From: Shimia aestuarii
Lineage (GTDB): Bacteria > Pseudomonadota > Alphaproteobacteria > Rhodobacterales > Rhodobacteraceae
DNA: 64,000 nt
Assembly: GCF_022814865.1 (NCBI RefSeq)
Contig: NZ_JAKVRD010000008.1
Location: 62,001 to 126,000, forward strand
Direction of reading: 5' to 3'
A program made the position numbers and the translations under genes. The first letter of the stretch is position 1. Each line of letters begins with the position of its first letter. Shown one piece after another: positions 1 to 8,321 of this stretch. The notes under the pieces were generated by a model that searched no databases, had not been told where the DNA came from, and saw nothing but the letters and a program-made list of their open reading frames with translations.

Positions 1-580
1 AGAGGTCCTCGGGCGGTGCGCTCATCAAAGGCGCCGCTCCATGCCCCGCTTCACCAAGCCAAAGCGCCCAGTCCTCATGCCCGATCACCACCGGCATCCG
101 ATGGTGAATGCGGGCCATGTTGCGGTTCGCCCCTGTGGTCACGATGGCGCATGTTTCCAGCCGCCCATCTGGCCCGTCCCAGTCCTGCCATATCCCCGCA
201 AGCGCCAACGGCCCTTCCGCATGGATATACCATGGCCAGCGCACGCCCTCGCCATCCTTGGTCCATTCATAGAAGCCGCTCACCGGGATCAGGCAACGCC
301 GTGCCCGACAGGCGGCTCGGAACGCAGGTTTGGTCGCGATGGTCTCGGCCCGGGCATTGATCAGAAGCGGGCCATCGTCCACCGCCTTGTACCAGGTCGG
401 CACAAATCCCCAGCGCATCCCCAGAAGCTGTCGCTCCCCCTCAGCCGCGCGCACCACATGAACCCGCGTCGTCGGGCAAACATTGAAATTCGGGATATCC
501 GGCAGGTCATTGGCCGGGGCAGCGTCAAAAAGGCGCGCCATGGCATCATTGGGCAAGGTGATTGCAAATCTTCCACACAT
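1..580 (-). CDS. yedK: SOS response-associated peptidase, HMCES/YedK family (partial)
   Basis: The protein starts MCGRFAITLP at the ATG complementary to 578-580 and runs off the left edge, so about 193 residues are visible and the C-terminus is missing. HMCES/YedK proteins use Cys2, exposed after Met removal, to form a thiazolidine crosslink with abasic sites in single-stranded DNA and so shield them. Visible hallmarks are Cys2, the LINARAET segment carrying the conserved Asn, GFYEW with the catalytic Glu, and HHRMPV with the conserved His. It is divergent from the TPR-sulfotransferase gene, with 74 bp between the starts. I see no SOS box there, so damage induction is not supported by the sequence. 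Confidence 0.93.
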   Translation of the reverse strand, partial: MCGRFAITLPNDAMARLFDAAPANDLPDIPNFNVCPTTRVHVVRAAEGERQLLGMRWGFVPTWYKAVDDGPLLINARAETIATKPAFRAACRARRCLIPVSGFYEWTKDGEGVRWPWYIHAEGPLALAGIWQDWDGPDGRLETCAIVTTGANRNMARIHHRMPVVIGHEDWALWLGEAGHGAAPLMSAPPEDL

Positions 581-654
581 GTATACACCCTACCACCGGG
601 CCACGCTTGGCTCATGCGGAAAATCGCCCTTCGCAAAAAGGATCAGACCCGAAA

Positions 655-2400
655 ATGGCAGTCACCGTTCAACAGCACGCCCAGAAAATCATGGGTCTTA
701 TGAACAGCGGTAGTTTCAAGGCTGCGGCCAAGGCGGCCAAAGGGGCGATGAAAGCCTTCCCGCACGAAGCCAATTTCGTCAACCTCGCCGCCTCCGCCAT
801 GGCCCAGAGCGGTGATGGGCGCGCGGCGATCACGATGTTCTCCAAGGCGCTCAAGATGCGCCCCGGCGATGTCGAGATACAGAATAACCTGATCCAGGCC
901 CTGATCCAGACCGGCCAGCACGTCAAGGCACAGGAATTGATCGCCAAGCTCTTGCCCAAACGCGCCGATCCGAGCGCGCTTTGGTTCTTCAAAGGCGCGT
1001 CACTCTCCCAGAGCGGCGACTCCAAGGGCGCGATCGCGGCGCTGACCAAGGCGATCGAGGCCAACCCGAAACATGCGATGGCCTATAACCTGCGCGGCAT
1101 TGCCCATGCGACCGAGAACGATGAGCAAAGCGCCATCGCCGATTTCCGCCGCGCGCACGAGTTGAACCCGCGCGATCCCGACCCGCTTGCCAATATCGGC
1201 CTGCCTTTGGCGCGCACGGGGGATCCCGACGCCGCGCTTGCAGCGGTCGAAAAGGCGCTCGCGATCAATCCCAACCATGTCAATGCACTGCACCGTCAGG
1301 CGATCCTGCTGGCCGAGGAAGGCCGGATCGAAGACGCGATTGCCGCCTATACCTACCTGCTGACCATTGATCCGCTGCACGCCGAAGGCTACGCGGAACT
1401 CGCGGCGATGCAATCGCGCGAAGAAAACCGCGCCCTTTTGCCGGACATCCTGACGGCGCAAAAGAAGCTGCCGCCGAGATCGCCCTTTCAGGCCGACCTC
1501 AACCGCGCAGTCGGAAATATCCACTTTCAACTCGGCGACTACGGCAAGGCCGCCACGGCTCTGGCCCGGTTCAACGACTGGAACGCCAAGCTGCGCCCCT
1601 ATGACAGCGGGGCTGAGGCCGCCGAATGTGACCGAATTCTCGCCGCCTTCCCGCTGGGCGCGCCGCTGCCGGCCGGTGGAGACCGCGACACGCCGACCCC
1701 CATCTTCGTGCTCGGCCAGCCTCGCTCGGGCACCACGCTGAGCGAGATGATCCTGACCGCACATCCGCAGGTGCAATCCTGTGGCGAATTGGACATGGCA
1801 CGCCGACTCGTGGCCGCGCTTGAAGAAACCGGCGAGGCCTTTGACCCCGCCGCCTTTGCCGCCGGGTTCCGGGCCGACATGCCGCCGGTTGCGGCACAGG
1901 CACGTGCCTTCGTCGACAAAATGCCGCTCAACTATCGCTATATCGGCTATCTCCTCGCCGCCTTCCCCGAGGCGCCGATCCTCCATATTGCCCGCGATCC
2001 CCGCGATGTCGCGCTCTCCATGTGGCGGAGTTACTTCCCCGCCGGAGGCATGGCCTTTACCTTTGACCAACGCGCCATGGCCAAGAGCGCCAATACCTAC
2101 CGCCGCTACATGGCCCATTGGGAGGCGCTCGCGCCCGACCGCATCCTGACGCTCGACTATGGCGAGATCGTCTCCGACCTGCCTGCCACCGCCCGGCGCA
2201 TGGCCGATTTCTGCGGCCTCGACTGGCATGACGCCATGGCCGCCCCCGAAAAGAACACCGCCGCCGTGCGCACCGCCTCTGTGGTGCAGGTGCGCCAAGG
2301 CGTACACAAGCGCTCGCTCGGCGGCTGGCGCCGCATGGAAGACGCGCTTGGCCCCTTCCTGAATGAACTCGACCCGGCCCTTTGGCCGGACCTGACGTGA
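655..2400 (+). CDS. TPR-repeat sulfotransferase (first of a tandem pair)
   Basis: This 581-residue protein has about ten N-terminal TPR-like helical pairs (to about residue 300) and a C-terminal sulfotransferase domain. The PAPS 5'-phosphosulfate loop is GQPRSGTT (about 354-361), and the 3'-phosphate motif is ARDPRDVALS (about 446-455). A conserved tail, HKRSLGGWRRMEDAL, follows. There is no signal peptide, so it is probably cytosolic, with the TPRs positioning a protein or glycan acceptor; the acceptor is unknown. I chose ATG 655 (MAVTVQQ) because AAAGGA lies just upstream; the upstream in-frame extension overlaps the divergent yedK start and is not protein-like. A paralogue follows 10 bp downstream. 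Confidence 0.88.
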   Translation: MAVTVQQHAQKIMGLMNSGSFKAAAKAAKGAMKAFPHEANFVNLAASAMAQSGDGRAAITMFSKALKMRPGDVEIQNNLIQALIQTGQHVKAQELIAKLLPKRADPSALWFFKGASLSQSGDSKGAIAALTKAIEANPKHAMAYNLRGIAHATENDEQSAIADFRRAHELNPRDPDPLANIGLPLARTGDPDAALAAVEKALAINPNHVNALHRQAILLAEEGRIEDAIAAYTYLLTIDPLHAEGYAELAAMQSREENRALLPDILTAQKKLPPRSPFQADLNRAVGNIHFQLGDYGKAATALARFNDWNAKLRPYDSGAEAAECDRILAAFPLGAPLPAGGDRDTPTPIFVLGQPRSGTTLSEMILTAHPQVQSCGELDMARRLVAALEETGEAFDPAAFAAGFRADMPPVAAQARAFVDKMPLNYRYIGYLLAAFPEAPILHIARDPRDVALSMWRSYFPAGGMAFTFDQRAMAKSANTYRRYMAHWEALAPDRILTLDYGEIVSDLPATARRMADFCGLDWHDAMAAPEKNTAAVRTASVVQVRQGVHKRSLGGWRRMEDALGPFLNELDPALWPDLT

Positions 2401-2410
2401 GAGACCCCAA

Positions 2411-4171
2411 ATGACCCCGCAACAGATCGCAGATAAACTCGCCCAACAGCTACAGACCGGACAGTTCAACGCCGCCGCGAAGCTCGCCAAATCCGCGCAT
2501 AAGCAATTCCCGCGCGAGCCGCATTTCGCCAATGTCGCGGGCACGGCACTGGCCAACTGCGACAAGGGCCGCGAGGCGCTGCCTTATTTCGTCAAGGCGG
2601 TGCAGCTCATGCCCGACCACGAAGAATACCAAAACAACCTCGTGCACGCCTATATCGTCGCCAATCAGCACGACAAAGCGCGCGAGCTTGGCGAACGCTA
2701 CGCAGCACAACGCAAAAACCCGCTCAAGGTTTATGAACTGCTGTTGTTCTCTGCCAACCTGCGAAGCCAGCGAGACCGGATCATCGACATCGCAACCCGC
2801 GCCCTTGATCTGCTCGACGGGCCGGCACGGCTTGGCTTTCTCCTGCCCCGCGCCACGGCCTATGAAGAACTTGGCGCGGCGAAAGAGGCCGAGGCCGATC
2901 TCGAGGAAGCCCGCAGCCTCGATCCCGAGAACCCCGCCGTCATCGACACCACCGCGAATTTCTATCTCTCGCAATTCCGCCCGGAAGAGGCGCTCGCACT
3001 TGTCGAAACGGCCCTCGAGAAACAGAATGACCTCCCGGCGCTCTACATCACGCAGGCCGCAGCCCTGACCGCTGTGGGCCGCATCGACGATGCCCGCACC
3101 GCGCTCTACAAGACGCTGGACCTCGCGCCAAACCACCGTGGCGCCCTGACCCAGCTGGCCGAGATCGAGACCCCCGAGGCCCTTCCCGAACTACGCGAGA
3201 AAATCCGCAAGGCGCTGCAATCGACGCCGCGCGGCTTGAACGAATGGTGCCGCCTGATGATGTCGCTTGGAGAAATCGACTTCCGGCTCAAGAATTACTC
3301 CGCCGCCGGCAAGTCCTTCGCCAAGGCCCGCGAAGAGCTGGCCTATCTGTTCAAATGGCACCCGGAAAACAGCGAAGGGAACTTCAAGCGCGTGATCGAT
3401 GCGACGCCGAAAGGCCCGGCGATCCTGCGTCCCGACGCGGCGAAATCGCCGCGCCCGCTCTTCGTCGTGGGCCAACCGCGCTCGGGCACGACCCTGACCG
3501 AGATGGTGCTTGCGGCCCATCCGGACGTGGCAAGCTGTGGCGAACTTGGTGCCGCAACAAAAGCCGCTCAGACGTTCCTAAAGGACGACGCGCCAGAATT
3601 TGATCCGGCCCGTTTCGAGGAAACCTACCGCGCCAACCTGCCGCCGCATGCGGCTGGCCATGTCGCGCTCGCCGACAAGATGCCGGGCAACTACCGCTAT
3701 GTCGGGATGATCCTGCACGGCATCCCCGGCGCCCGCATTATCCATCTCGAACGCGATCCGCGCGACGTGGCGCTTTCGATGTGGCGCAAGGTCTTCAAGG
3801 CCGAGGGCATGCGCTACACCAACGATCTGGCCCACATGGCGATCGAAGCGAACTTCTACCGCCGCTTCATGAACCACTGGAAAGCGGAATTCCCCGATCA
3901 GTTCATGACCATCACCTATGACGGTCTCGTTGGGGATATCGAAGGCACGAGCCGCGCCATGGCTGAATACTGCGGCCTTGAATGGTGCGAGGCGATGATG
4001 GAGCCGCAAAAAACCAAATCCACCGTGCGGACCGCCTCGGTCACGCAGGTCCGTGAGGGCGTGCACAAACGCTCTGTCGGCGGCTGGCGCCGCATGGAAG
4101 ACGCGCTCAAACCTTTCGTCGAAGGGCTCGACCCGGCGCTTTGGCCCGAGCTTGATCTCGAACAGGACTAA
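2411..4171 (+). CDS. TPR-repeat sulfotransferase (second of a tandem pair)
   Basis: A 586-residue paralogue of the preceding gene with the same architecture: N-terminal TPR-like repeats, then a sulfotransferase domain with GQPRSGTT at about 354-361, ERDPRDVALS and the tail HKRSVGGWRRMEDAL. The C-terminal third is much closer to its neighbour than the TPR part. This fits duplication followed by divergence of acceptor recognition (inference). The 10-bp gap from the first gene implies one transcript. A GC-rich hairpin follows the stop codon. The substrate is unknown; cytosolic location is assumed because no signal or membrane segment is visible. Confidence 0.88.
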   Translation: MTPQQIADKLAQQLQTGQFNAAAKLAKSAHKQFPREPHFANVAGTALANCDKGREALPYFVKAVQLMPDHEEYQNNLVHAYIVANQHDKARELGERYAAQRKNPLKVYELLLFSANLRSQRDRIIDIATRALDLLDGPARLGFLLPRATAYEELGAAKEAEADLEEARSLDPENPAVIDTTANFYLSQFRPEEALALVETALEKQNDLPALYITQAAALTAVGRIDDARTALYKTLDLAPNHRGALTQLAEIETPEALPELREKIRKALQSTPRGLNEWCRLMMSLGEIDFRLKNYSAAGKSFAKAREELAYLFKWHPENSEGNFKRVIDATPKGPAILRPDAAKSPRPLFVVGQPRSGTTLTEMVLAAHPDVASCGELGAATKAAQTFLKDDAPEFDPARFEETYRANLPPHAAGHVALADKMPGNYRYVGMILHGIPGARIIHLERDPRDVALSMWRKVFKAEGMRYTNDLAHMAIEANFYRRFMNHWKAEFPDQFMTITYDGLVGDIEGTSRAMAEYCGLEWCEAMMEPQKTKSTVRTASVTQVREGVHKRSVGGWRRMEDALKPFVEGLDPALWPELDLEQD

Positions 4172-4180
4172 ACGATGAAA

Positions 4181-4201
4181 GGGGGCGGCACAGACCGCCC
4201 C
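4181..4201. terminator. Hairpin between convergent genes
   Basis: GGGGCGG and CCGCCCC (4182-4188 and 4195-4201) form a 7-bp stem with a 6-nt loop, flanked by AAA on the left and TTAACGTTT on the right. It lies between the sulfotransferase stop and the convergent DUF1992 stop and could end transcription from both sides. The U-tract is short. Confidence 0.55.
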
Positions 4202-4510
4202 TTAACGTTTGTATTCCTTGCGCGCGATCTCGATGCGCGCCTCGGTCATCGCCATTTCCTTAAGGATATCCTGTCGCCGCGCCCGGTCGTCGGTCTCGCG
4301 CAACTCCTCGCGCAAGCGACTCAACTCGCGCGAAAGCGAGACGAATTCCGGCACCCCGCCCGCTTCTTTCACCAACCGATTCAAAAGCGCATTCTCCGGA
4401 TCATCCTCCTTCGGCAACGGCTTCCCCGCCCCTTCAAGGTTCTCGAACGCGCCATCGGCCTCCGCCTCGCGGATTTTCTGGTTGATCAGATCAATGAGCG
4501 GGTGATCCAA
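4202..4510 (-). CDS. DUF1992 (DnaJC28-conserved domain) protein
   Basis: A small 102-residue protein containing HPLIDLINQKIREAEADG and the GAGKPLP motif typical of DUF1992, the domain shared with DNAJC28, followed by a charged helical tail that looks coiled-coil forming. There is no J domain. An ATG at 4594 would add 28 residues. I prefer the TTG at 4510 because AGGAAAGGA lies at good spacing and related proteins start directly at the HPLIDLIN segment. It also leaves 93 bp for promoters between this gene and the divergent DUF952 gene. The molecular function is not known. Confidence 0.78.
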   Translation of the reverse strand: MDHPLIDLINQKIREAEADGAFENLEGAGKPLPKEDDPENALLNRLVKEAGGVPEFVSLSRELSRLREELRETDDRARRQDILKEMAMTEARIEIARKEYKR

Positions 4511-4603
4511 AACGCCGGTCCTTTCCTGCCCAAGTCTTGCTGCAAAGGCCTTAATGTCAAGCCGATGCTTGACCTCGCGCAAGCGCGGGTGCATGTCAAC
4601 GCC

Positions 4604-4945
4604 ATGCTGATTTTCAAGATTTTCCGTGAACAGGAATGGGCCGACCTGCGCGCCTCAGGCAAGACACAAGGCGCGCCTGTCGATATCGCCGACGGGTTCG
4701 TCCATTTCTCCACTGCCGAGCAGGTTGAAGAAACCGCCGCCAAGCATTTCGCAGGCGAGGACGGCCTCTTTCTCCTCGGTCTCGAGACCGACAGGCTCGG
4801 GGATGCGCTCAAATGGGAACCCTCGCGCGGTGGCGCGCTCTTTCCCCATCTCTATCGCGACCTAACGCTCGAGGACGTGGCTTGGGCCCAACCCCTGCCG
4901 CTCGAGAACGGCACGCATCAATTCCCAGCGGGGCTTGGCACATGA
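4604..4945 (+). CDS. DUF952 family protein
   Basis: A 113-residue protein ([12 protein letters not shown]...) with DUF952 hallmarks: a [15 protein letters not shown] segment and [17 protein letters not shown] near the end. The fold is ADP-ribosyltransferase-like in related families, but no activity can be assigned. The stop codon overlaps the pyrD start as ATGA (4942-4945), so it heads a translationally coupled DUF952-pyrD-arsC-like operon, an arrangement common in Rhodobacterales. The reading frame stays open upstream to 4175, but that part overlaps the DUF1992 gene and is not protein-like. Confidence 0.85.
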   Translation: MLIFKIFREQEWADLRASGKTQGAPVDIADGFVHFSTAEQVEETAAKHFAGEDGLFLLGLETDRLGDALKWEPSRGGALFPHLYRDLTLEDVAWAQPLPLENGTHQFPAGLGT

Positions 4946-6000
4946 CCTTCCTTGAGAAACTGGGCCTGCGCGCCCTGCACTGCATCGATCCCGAGACGGG
5001 CCATGGCCTCGCCATCAAGGCGCTTCAGACCGGCCTCGCCCCCGCGCCCGGCACGATCACCACGCCGCGCCTCGCCACAACTTTGGCCGGGATCGACCTG
5101 CCAAACCCCATCGGCCTCGCCGCCGGGTTCGACAAGAATGCCACCGCGCTCGACGGGCTTGCCAAGTCGGGCTTCGGCTTTGTCGAAGTCGGTGCCGCGA
5201 CACCCCGACCCCAGCCCGGCAACCCCAAACCGCGCCTGTTCCGCCTCTCCGAGGACCGTGGCGTCATCAACCGTTTCGGCTTTAACAATGACGGCATGGA
5301 GGCCATCGCCGCCCGCCTCGCCAAACGGCCCAAGGGCGCCGTGATCGGCCTCAACCTCGGCGCCAATAAGGACAGCGCCGACCGCGCCAGCGACTTTGCC
5401 AAGGTGCTCGCCACCTGCGGCGCCCATCTCGATTTCGCGACGGTCAACGTCTCGTCTCCCAACACCGAGAAGCTCCGCGATCTTCAGGGTAAGGCCGCCC
5501 TCTCTGCGCTCCTTGCGGGCGTCATGGAGACTCGCGACGCGCTCGCGCACCCGATCCCTATCTTTCTGAAGATCGCCCCCGATCTCTCCGAGTCCGAGCT
5601 CGCCGAGATCGCCGAGGTCGCGCTCGAGGCCAAGCTGGACGCGGTGATCGCCACCAATACGACGCTCGACCGCACCGCGCTCGTCTCGCGCCACAAGGTA
5701 GAGACAGGTGGCCTCTCTGGCGCGCCGCTTTTCACAAAATCAACCCGCGTCCTCGCCCGCCTCTCCGCCCTGACCGAAGGCAAGCTGCCCCTCGTCGGCG
5801 TCGGCGGAATTTGCAATGCACAGGACGCCTATGACAAAATCTGCGCCGGGGCCTCTGTGGTCCAACTCTATAGCGCGCTGGTCTATCACGGCATGTCTCT
5901 CGTTGGCGAGATCGCCGAGGGCCTCGACGCACTTCTTGAACGCGATGGTTTCGCCAACGTGGCCGAGGCCGTCGGCTCCAAACGGGAGGCTTGGCTATGA
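4942..6000 (+). CDS. pyrD: Dihydroorotate dehydrogenase (quinone), class 2
   Basis: A 352-residue enzyme that oxidises dihydroorotate to orotate in pyrimidine synthesis, passing electrons through FMN to the quinone pool. The N-terminal segment ([18 protein letters not shown]) is the amphipathic membrane-binding helix of class 2 enzymes. [18 protein letters not shown], and NVSSPNT with the catalytic-base Ser region are all present, as are NTTLDR and VGVGGI near the C-terminus. It overlaps the DUF952 gene upstream and the arsC-like gene downstream by ATGA. Confidence 0.96.
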   Translation: MTFLEKLGLRALHCIDPETGHGLAIKALQTGLAPAPGTITTPRLATTLAGIDLPNPIGLAAGFDKNATALDGLAKSGFGFVEVGAATPRPQPGNPKPRLFRLSEDRGVINRFGFNNDGMEAIAARLAKRPKGAVIGLNLGANKDSADRASDFAKVLATCGAHLDFATVNVSSPNTEKLRDLQGKAALSALLAGVMETRDALAHPIPIFLKIAPDLSESELAEIAEVALEAKLDAVIATNTTLDRTALVSRHKVETGGLSGAPLFTKSTRVLARLSALTEGKLPLVGVGGICNAQDAYDKICAGASVVQLYSALVYHGMSLVGEIAEGLDALLERDGFANVAEAVGSKREAWL

Positions 6001-6335
6001 TCACCATCTGGCACAATCCGCGCTGCTCCAAATCGCGCGAGACCCTTGCCCTGATCGAGGACAAGGGCGATGTCTCGGTGCGCAAATACCTCGAGGAAGC
6101 GCCGAGCGAGGCGGAAATCCGCGAGGCGCTCGCCCTTCTCGGCCTGAAGCCGATCGATATGATGCGCCCGCGCGAAACCGCCTTCCGCGATATGGGACTG
6201 TCCAAGACCGATCCCGACGACATGCTCATCGCCGCCATGGTGCAAGAGCCGAAACTGATCGAACGCCCGATTGTCTTTGCAAATGGCAAGGCGGCGCTTG
6301 GCCGTCCGCCCGAGGCCGTGCTCGATCTATTCTAA
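5997..6335 (+). CDS. arsC: ArsC/Spx-type glutaredoxin-fold reductase (arsenate reductase-like)
   Basis: A 112-residue thioredoxin-fold protein starting [15 protein letters not shown]. The active-site Cys sits in NPRCSKSRE, matching the glutathione/glutaredoxin-linked arsenate reductases; ERPIV and the GRPPEAV tail are also family features. There is no ars operon around it, and this subgroup includes proteins of unproven substrate, so arsenate reduction is family-level inference. Its start overlaps the pyrD stop (ATGA) and its end overlaps mmcB tail-to-tail by 9 bp. Confidence 0.82.
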   Translation: MITIWHNPRCSKSRETLALIEDKGDVSVRKYLEEAPSEAEIREALALLGLKPIDMMRPRETAFRDMGLSKTDPDDMLIAAMVQEPKLIERPIVFANGKAALGRPPEAVLDLF

Positions 6336-6782
6336 CTCGCTCGGCAACGGCATCAGCTTGGGATCGCGGAACCGCTGCAACCGCCGCGCCGCGTCCATGG
6401 CGAATTTCTGCACGATCTTTTTGCGCCGCGCCGGGGCAAGTTTGTCCTCCGGCGCCATGCGAACGATCTCTGCATCATAGGCATCCGCCATGATAAGCCC
6501 CGTTTCTTCGGGCAAAAGATCGGTCGGAAAGTCCGTATCCACAGCCCAGAAATAGCGGTCACACCACTCAAGATACCCCTGCCACTTGCTGTCGCTCTGG
6601 AAATCCGCCCGGCTCGATTTGCACTCGACAATCCACAACTCGCCCTTCGGCCCAAGCGCCATTACGTCAACCCGCAACCCCCGCACCGGCACGAACTCCT
6701 CGACCGCGGCAAAGCCATGGCCGCGCAGGTGGCGCGAGACGCCACGCGCAAGAAGCTGTCCGGGTTGCAGGATCTCTGTCAT
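6327..6782 (-). CDS. mmcB: MmcB family DNA repair protein
   Basis: A 151-residue protein (MTEILQPGQL...) of the MmcB family (formerly DUF1052). A PD-(D/E)xK nuclease-like core is visible: D39, then ECKSS with E53 and K55, followed by SDSKWQGYLEWCDRYFWAV. Family members in alphaproteobacteria belong to the SOS regulon. The sequence supports that here: a perfect SOS box lies 12 bp upstream of the start. ATG 6782 is chosen over the TTG-type extension to 6827 because GGTGAGG precedes it and the extension would cover the SOS box. Confidence 0.87.
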   Translation of the reverse strand: MTEILQPGQLLARGVSRHLRGHGFAAVEEFVPVRGLRVDVMALGPKGELWIVECKSSRADFQSDSKWQGYLEWCDRYFWAVDTDFPTDLLPEETGLIMADAYDAEIVRMAPEDKLAPARRKKIVQKFAMDAARRLQRFRDPKLMPLPSELE

Positions 6783-7094
6783 GGCCTCACCGTGAACAAT
6801 CCGTGAACAAAATTCAAGCCCTTCCACACTGCGCCCCCTTGTCGTTGCCTCAACAAAGGACTACCTGTGCCAAAGGCGGGTTCTGCCCTTCTCGTGATAC
6901 GGTTGCATTCCGGTGGCCTTAAGCAATTCCGAGGGAGCTGGCTCTGTTCAGGTCCTGGCCTGATTACCTGGCGCCCACCTGTATAAACAGGTCCTCGGGA
7001 ATGAGATAACCACACGGCTGCGTTTGCGGGCCCGCCGCTTTCCTCTCTTGCCCTGCTCCGCTAGGCTCGGGGCAAAGACCAAAGGAGCTATCCC
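6783..7094. other. 312-bp intergenic region with SOS box and palindrome
   Basis: Divergent gap between mmcB and the deiodinase homologue. It holds the SOS box near mmcB and a perfect inverted repeat ACCTGT-ATAA-ACAGGT at 6977-6992. The 8-mer CAGGTCCT occurs twice, at 6949-6956 and 6988-6995. The Shine-Dalgarno AAAGGAG lies just before 7095. I see no convincing small gene or tRNA. Confidence 0.6.
6794..6808 (-). promoter_or_regulatory. LexA (SOS) box of mmcB
   Basis: Read on the minus strand this is GTTC, 7 bases, GTTC; on the plus strand GAAC (6794-6797) and GAAC (6805-6808). This direct repeat is the alphaproteobacterial LexA operator consensus. Its position just before the mmcB start codon would block transcription until LexA cleavage. 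Confidence 0.85.
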
Positions 7095-7787
7095 ATGTTT
7101 GCGCGCGACGCCCTGTCCTACGAAGCCGTCCCCCTGCCCAACCGAAGCGATATGAGCGACGCCGAGATGCTTGCCGCGGCCACTGCCTATTTCGATGCGA
7201 TGAAGACCCGCCACACCGTGCGTGACTTCACAGACCGGCCTGTGCCGCGCGACGTGATCGACACCTGCATCCGGACCGCAGGGCGCGCCCCGTCTGGCGC
7301 CAATCATCAGCCATGGCACTTCGTCGCCATTGCCAACCCGGCGCTGAAATCCCGCATCCGCGCCGAGGCCGAGGAAGAAGAACGCCGCTTTTATGATGGC
7401 GGCGCCCCCGACGAATGGATCAAGGCGCTTGAACCAATTGGGACCAATGCCGACAAACCCCACCTCGAGATCGCGCCCTGGCTCATCGTGATCTTCGCCC
7501 AGAGATATGGCACCTTCGATGACGGCACCCGCTACAAGAACTACTACGTGCCCGAAAGCGTTGGCATTGCCACGGGCTTCCTGATCTCCGCCCTGCATCA
7601 AGCTGGCCTGTCTGTCCTGACACATACGCCAAATCCGATGAAGTTTCTTAACGGCGCCCTCGCGCGTCCTGATGCCGAGAAGCCCGTGATGATCCTCGCC
7701 GTCGGACACCCTGCCGAAGACGCGGCCATCCCCTCGGTCGCCAAGATCAAGAAACCGCTCGATCAGATCCTGACAGTCTACGAATAA
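7095..7787 (+). CDS. Nitroreductase-fold flavoprotein, bacterial iodotyrosine deiodinase homologue
   Basis: A 230-residue FMN enzyme of the nitroreductase superfamily. FMN-binding features are RHTVRDF (39-45) and APSGANHQPWHF (65-76). The lid carries E96 and Y100, with K121 further on. The E-x3-Y spacing and the 21-residue step from Tyr to Lys match Glu153, Tyr157 and Lys178 of mouse iodotyrosine deiodinase, which grip the zwitterion of halotyrosines. The C-terminal KKPLDQI also matches that family. By family knowledge, such enzymes reductively dehalogenate iodo-, bromo- or chlorotyrosine using reduced FMN. No signal peptide is seen, so it is soluble. It is monocistronic, with a strong SD before the start and a 13-bp-stem terminator after the stop. 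Confidence 0.85.
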   Translation: MFARDALSYEAVPLPNRSDMSDAEMLAAATAYFDAMKTRHTVRDFTDRPVPRDVIDTCIRTAGRAPSGANHQPWHFVAIANPALKSRIRAEAEEEERRFYDGGAPDEWIKALEPIGTNADKPHLEIAPWLIVIFAQRYGTFDDGTRYKNYYVPESVGIATGFLISALHQAGLSVLTHTPNPMKFLNGALARPDAEKPVMILAVGHPAEDAAIPSVAKIKKPLDQILTVYE

Positions 7788-7791
7788 CGAA

Positions 7792-7820
7792 AAAGGCAGG
7801 TGCCCATGGCACCTGCCTTT
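7792..7820. terminator. Bidirectional intrinsic terminator
   Basis: AAAGGCAGGTGCC and GGCACCTGCCTTT form a perfect 13-bp stem around a CAT loop, with A/T runs on both sides. It lies between the convergent deiodinase homologue and the small membrane protein gene and should serve both. Confidence 0.88.
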
Positions 7821-7841
7821 CCTGAAAAACCTGTCACGCGC

Positions 7842-8156
7842 TTACTTGCGCTTTGACGACGCCTCGACCGGCACGGGGACAAGCCGCGCGGGCATCACCG
7901 GGAGGTCATCCCGCTTGCCGCCTCCGGGCGTGTCGTCTTGTGCCATGCGCATGATCGAAATCGCGAACTGCACCCCGGCAAAGACGATACCGTTGAACAT
8001 GAAGAGCATCACCACGGCCACGAGACCGCCCGAAGTGCCCGACACGAGATGCCAGAGGTTGCCGACGTTGAAATAGAGCAGAAGCCCGACGAAAATCGCC
8101 GAGAGGCCAAAACCGGCAAGCACCTGCGTGATATACAAACGGATCAATTTGGGCAT
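7842..8156 (-). CDS. Small two-helix membrane protein
   Basis: A 104-residue protein with two predicted membrane segments: about residues 8-28 (YITQVLAGFGLSAIFVGLLL) and 41-65 (SGTSGGLVAVVMLFMFNGIV). They are followed by a charged, proline-rich cytoplasmic-looking tail ending SSKRK. I do not recognise a named family; similar short proteins occur in Rhodobacterales. An AAGGGAGAGTC Shine-Dalgarno lies upstream of ATG 8156, and the gene ends just before the shared terminator. Function unknown. Confidence 0.72.
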   Translation of the reverse strand: MPKLIRLYITQVLAGFGLSAIFVGLLLYFNVGNLWHLVSGTSGGLVAVVMLFMFNGIVFAGVQFAISIMRMAQDDTPGGGKRDDLPVMPARLVPVPVEASSKRK

Positions 8157-8321
8157 GAGAGACTCTCCCTTCTTCCTATAGAAGCTATGCCGTTTCTCGA
8201 ATATGGCAAGGGGAATCCCACCAAAGCGACATTTTGGGCCAATCTTTGCGTTGCGAGGGGCGGATTTCTTGCATCTCCCCGCACCCGCCCCCTAGGCTCT
8301 GCCCAAAAGAGGAGCAGAGAC

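Noticed and set aside
1000-2565. 521-codon open frame on the minus strand opposite the first sulfotransferase gene
   Set aside because: It mirrors a well-supported gene; the translation is a low-complexity mix with no domain. Long antisense frames are expected at this GC content.
4175-4603. N-terminal extension of the DUF952 protein
   Set aside because: It overlaps the DUF1992 gene on the other strand, is not protein-like, and the family starts at MLIFKI.
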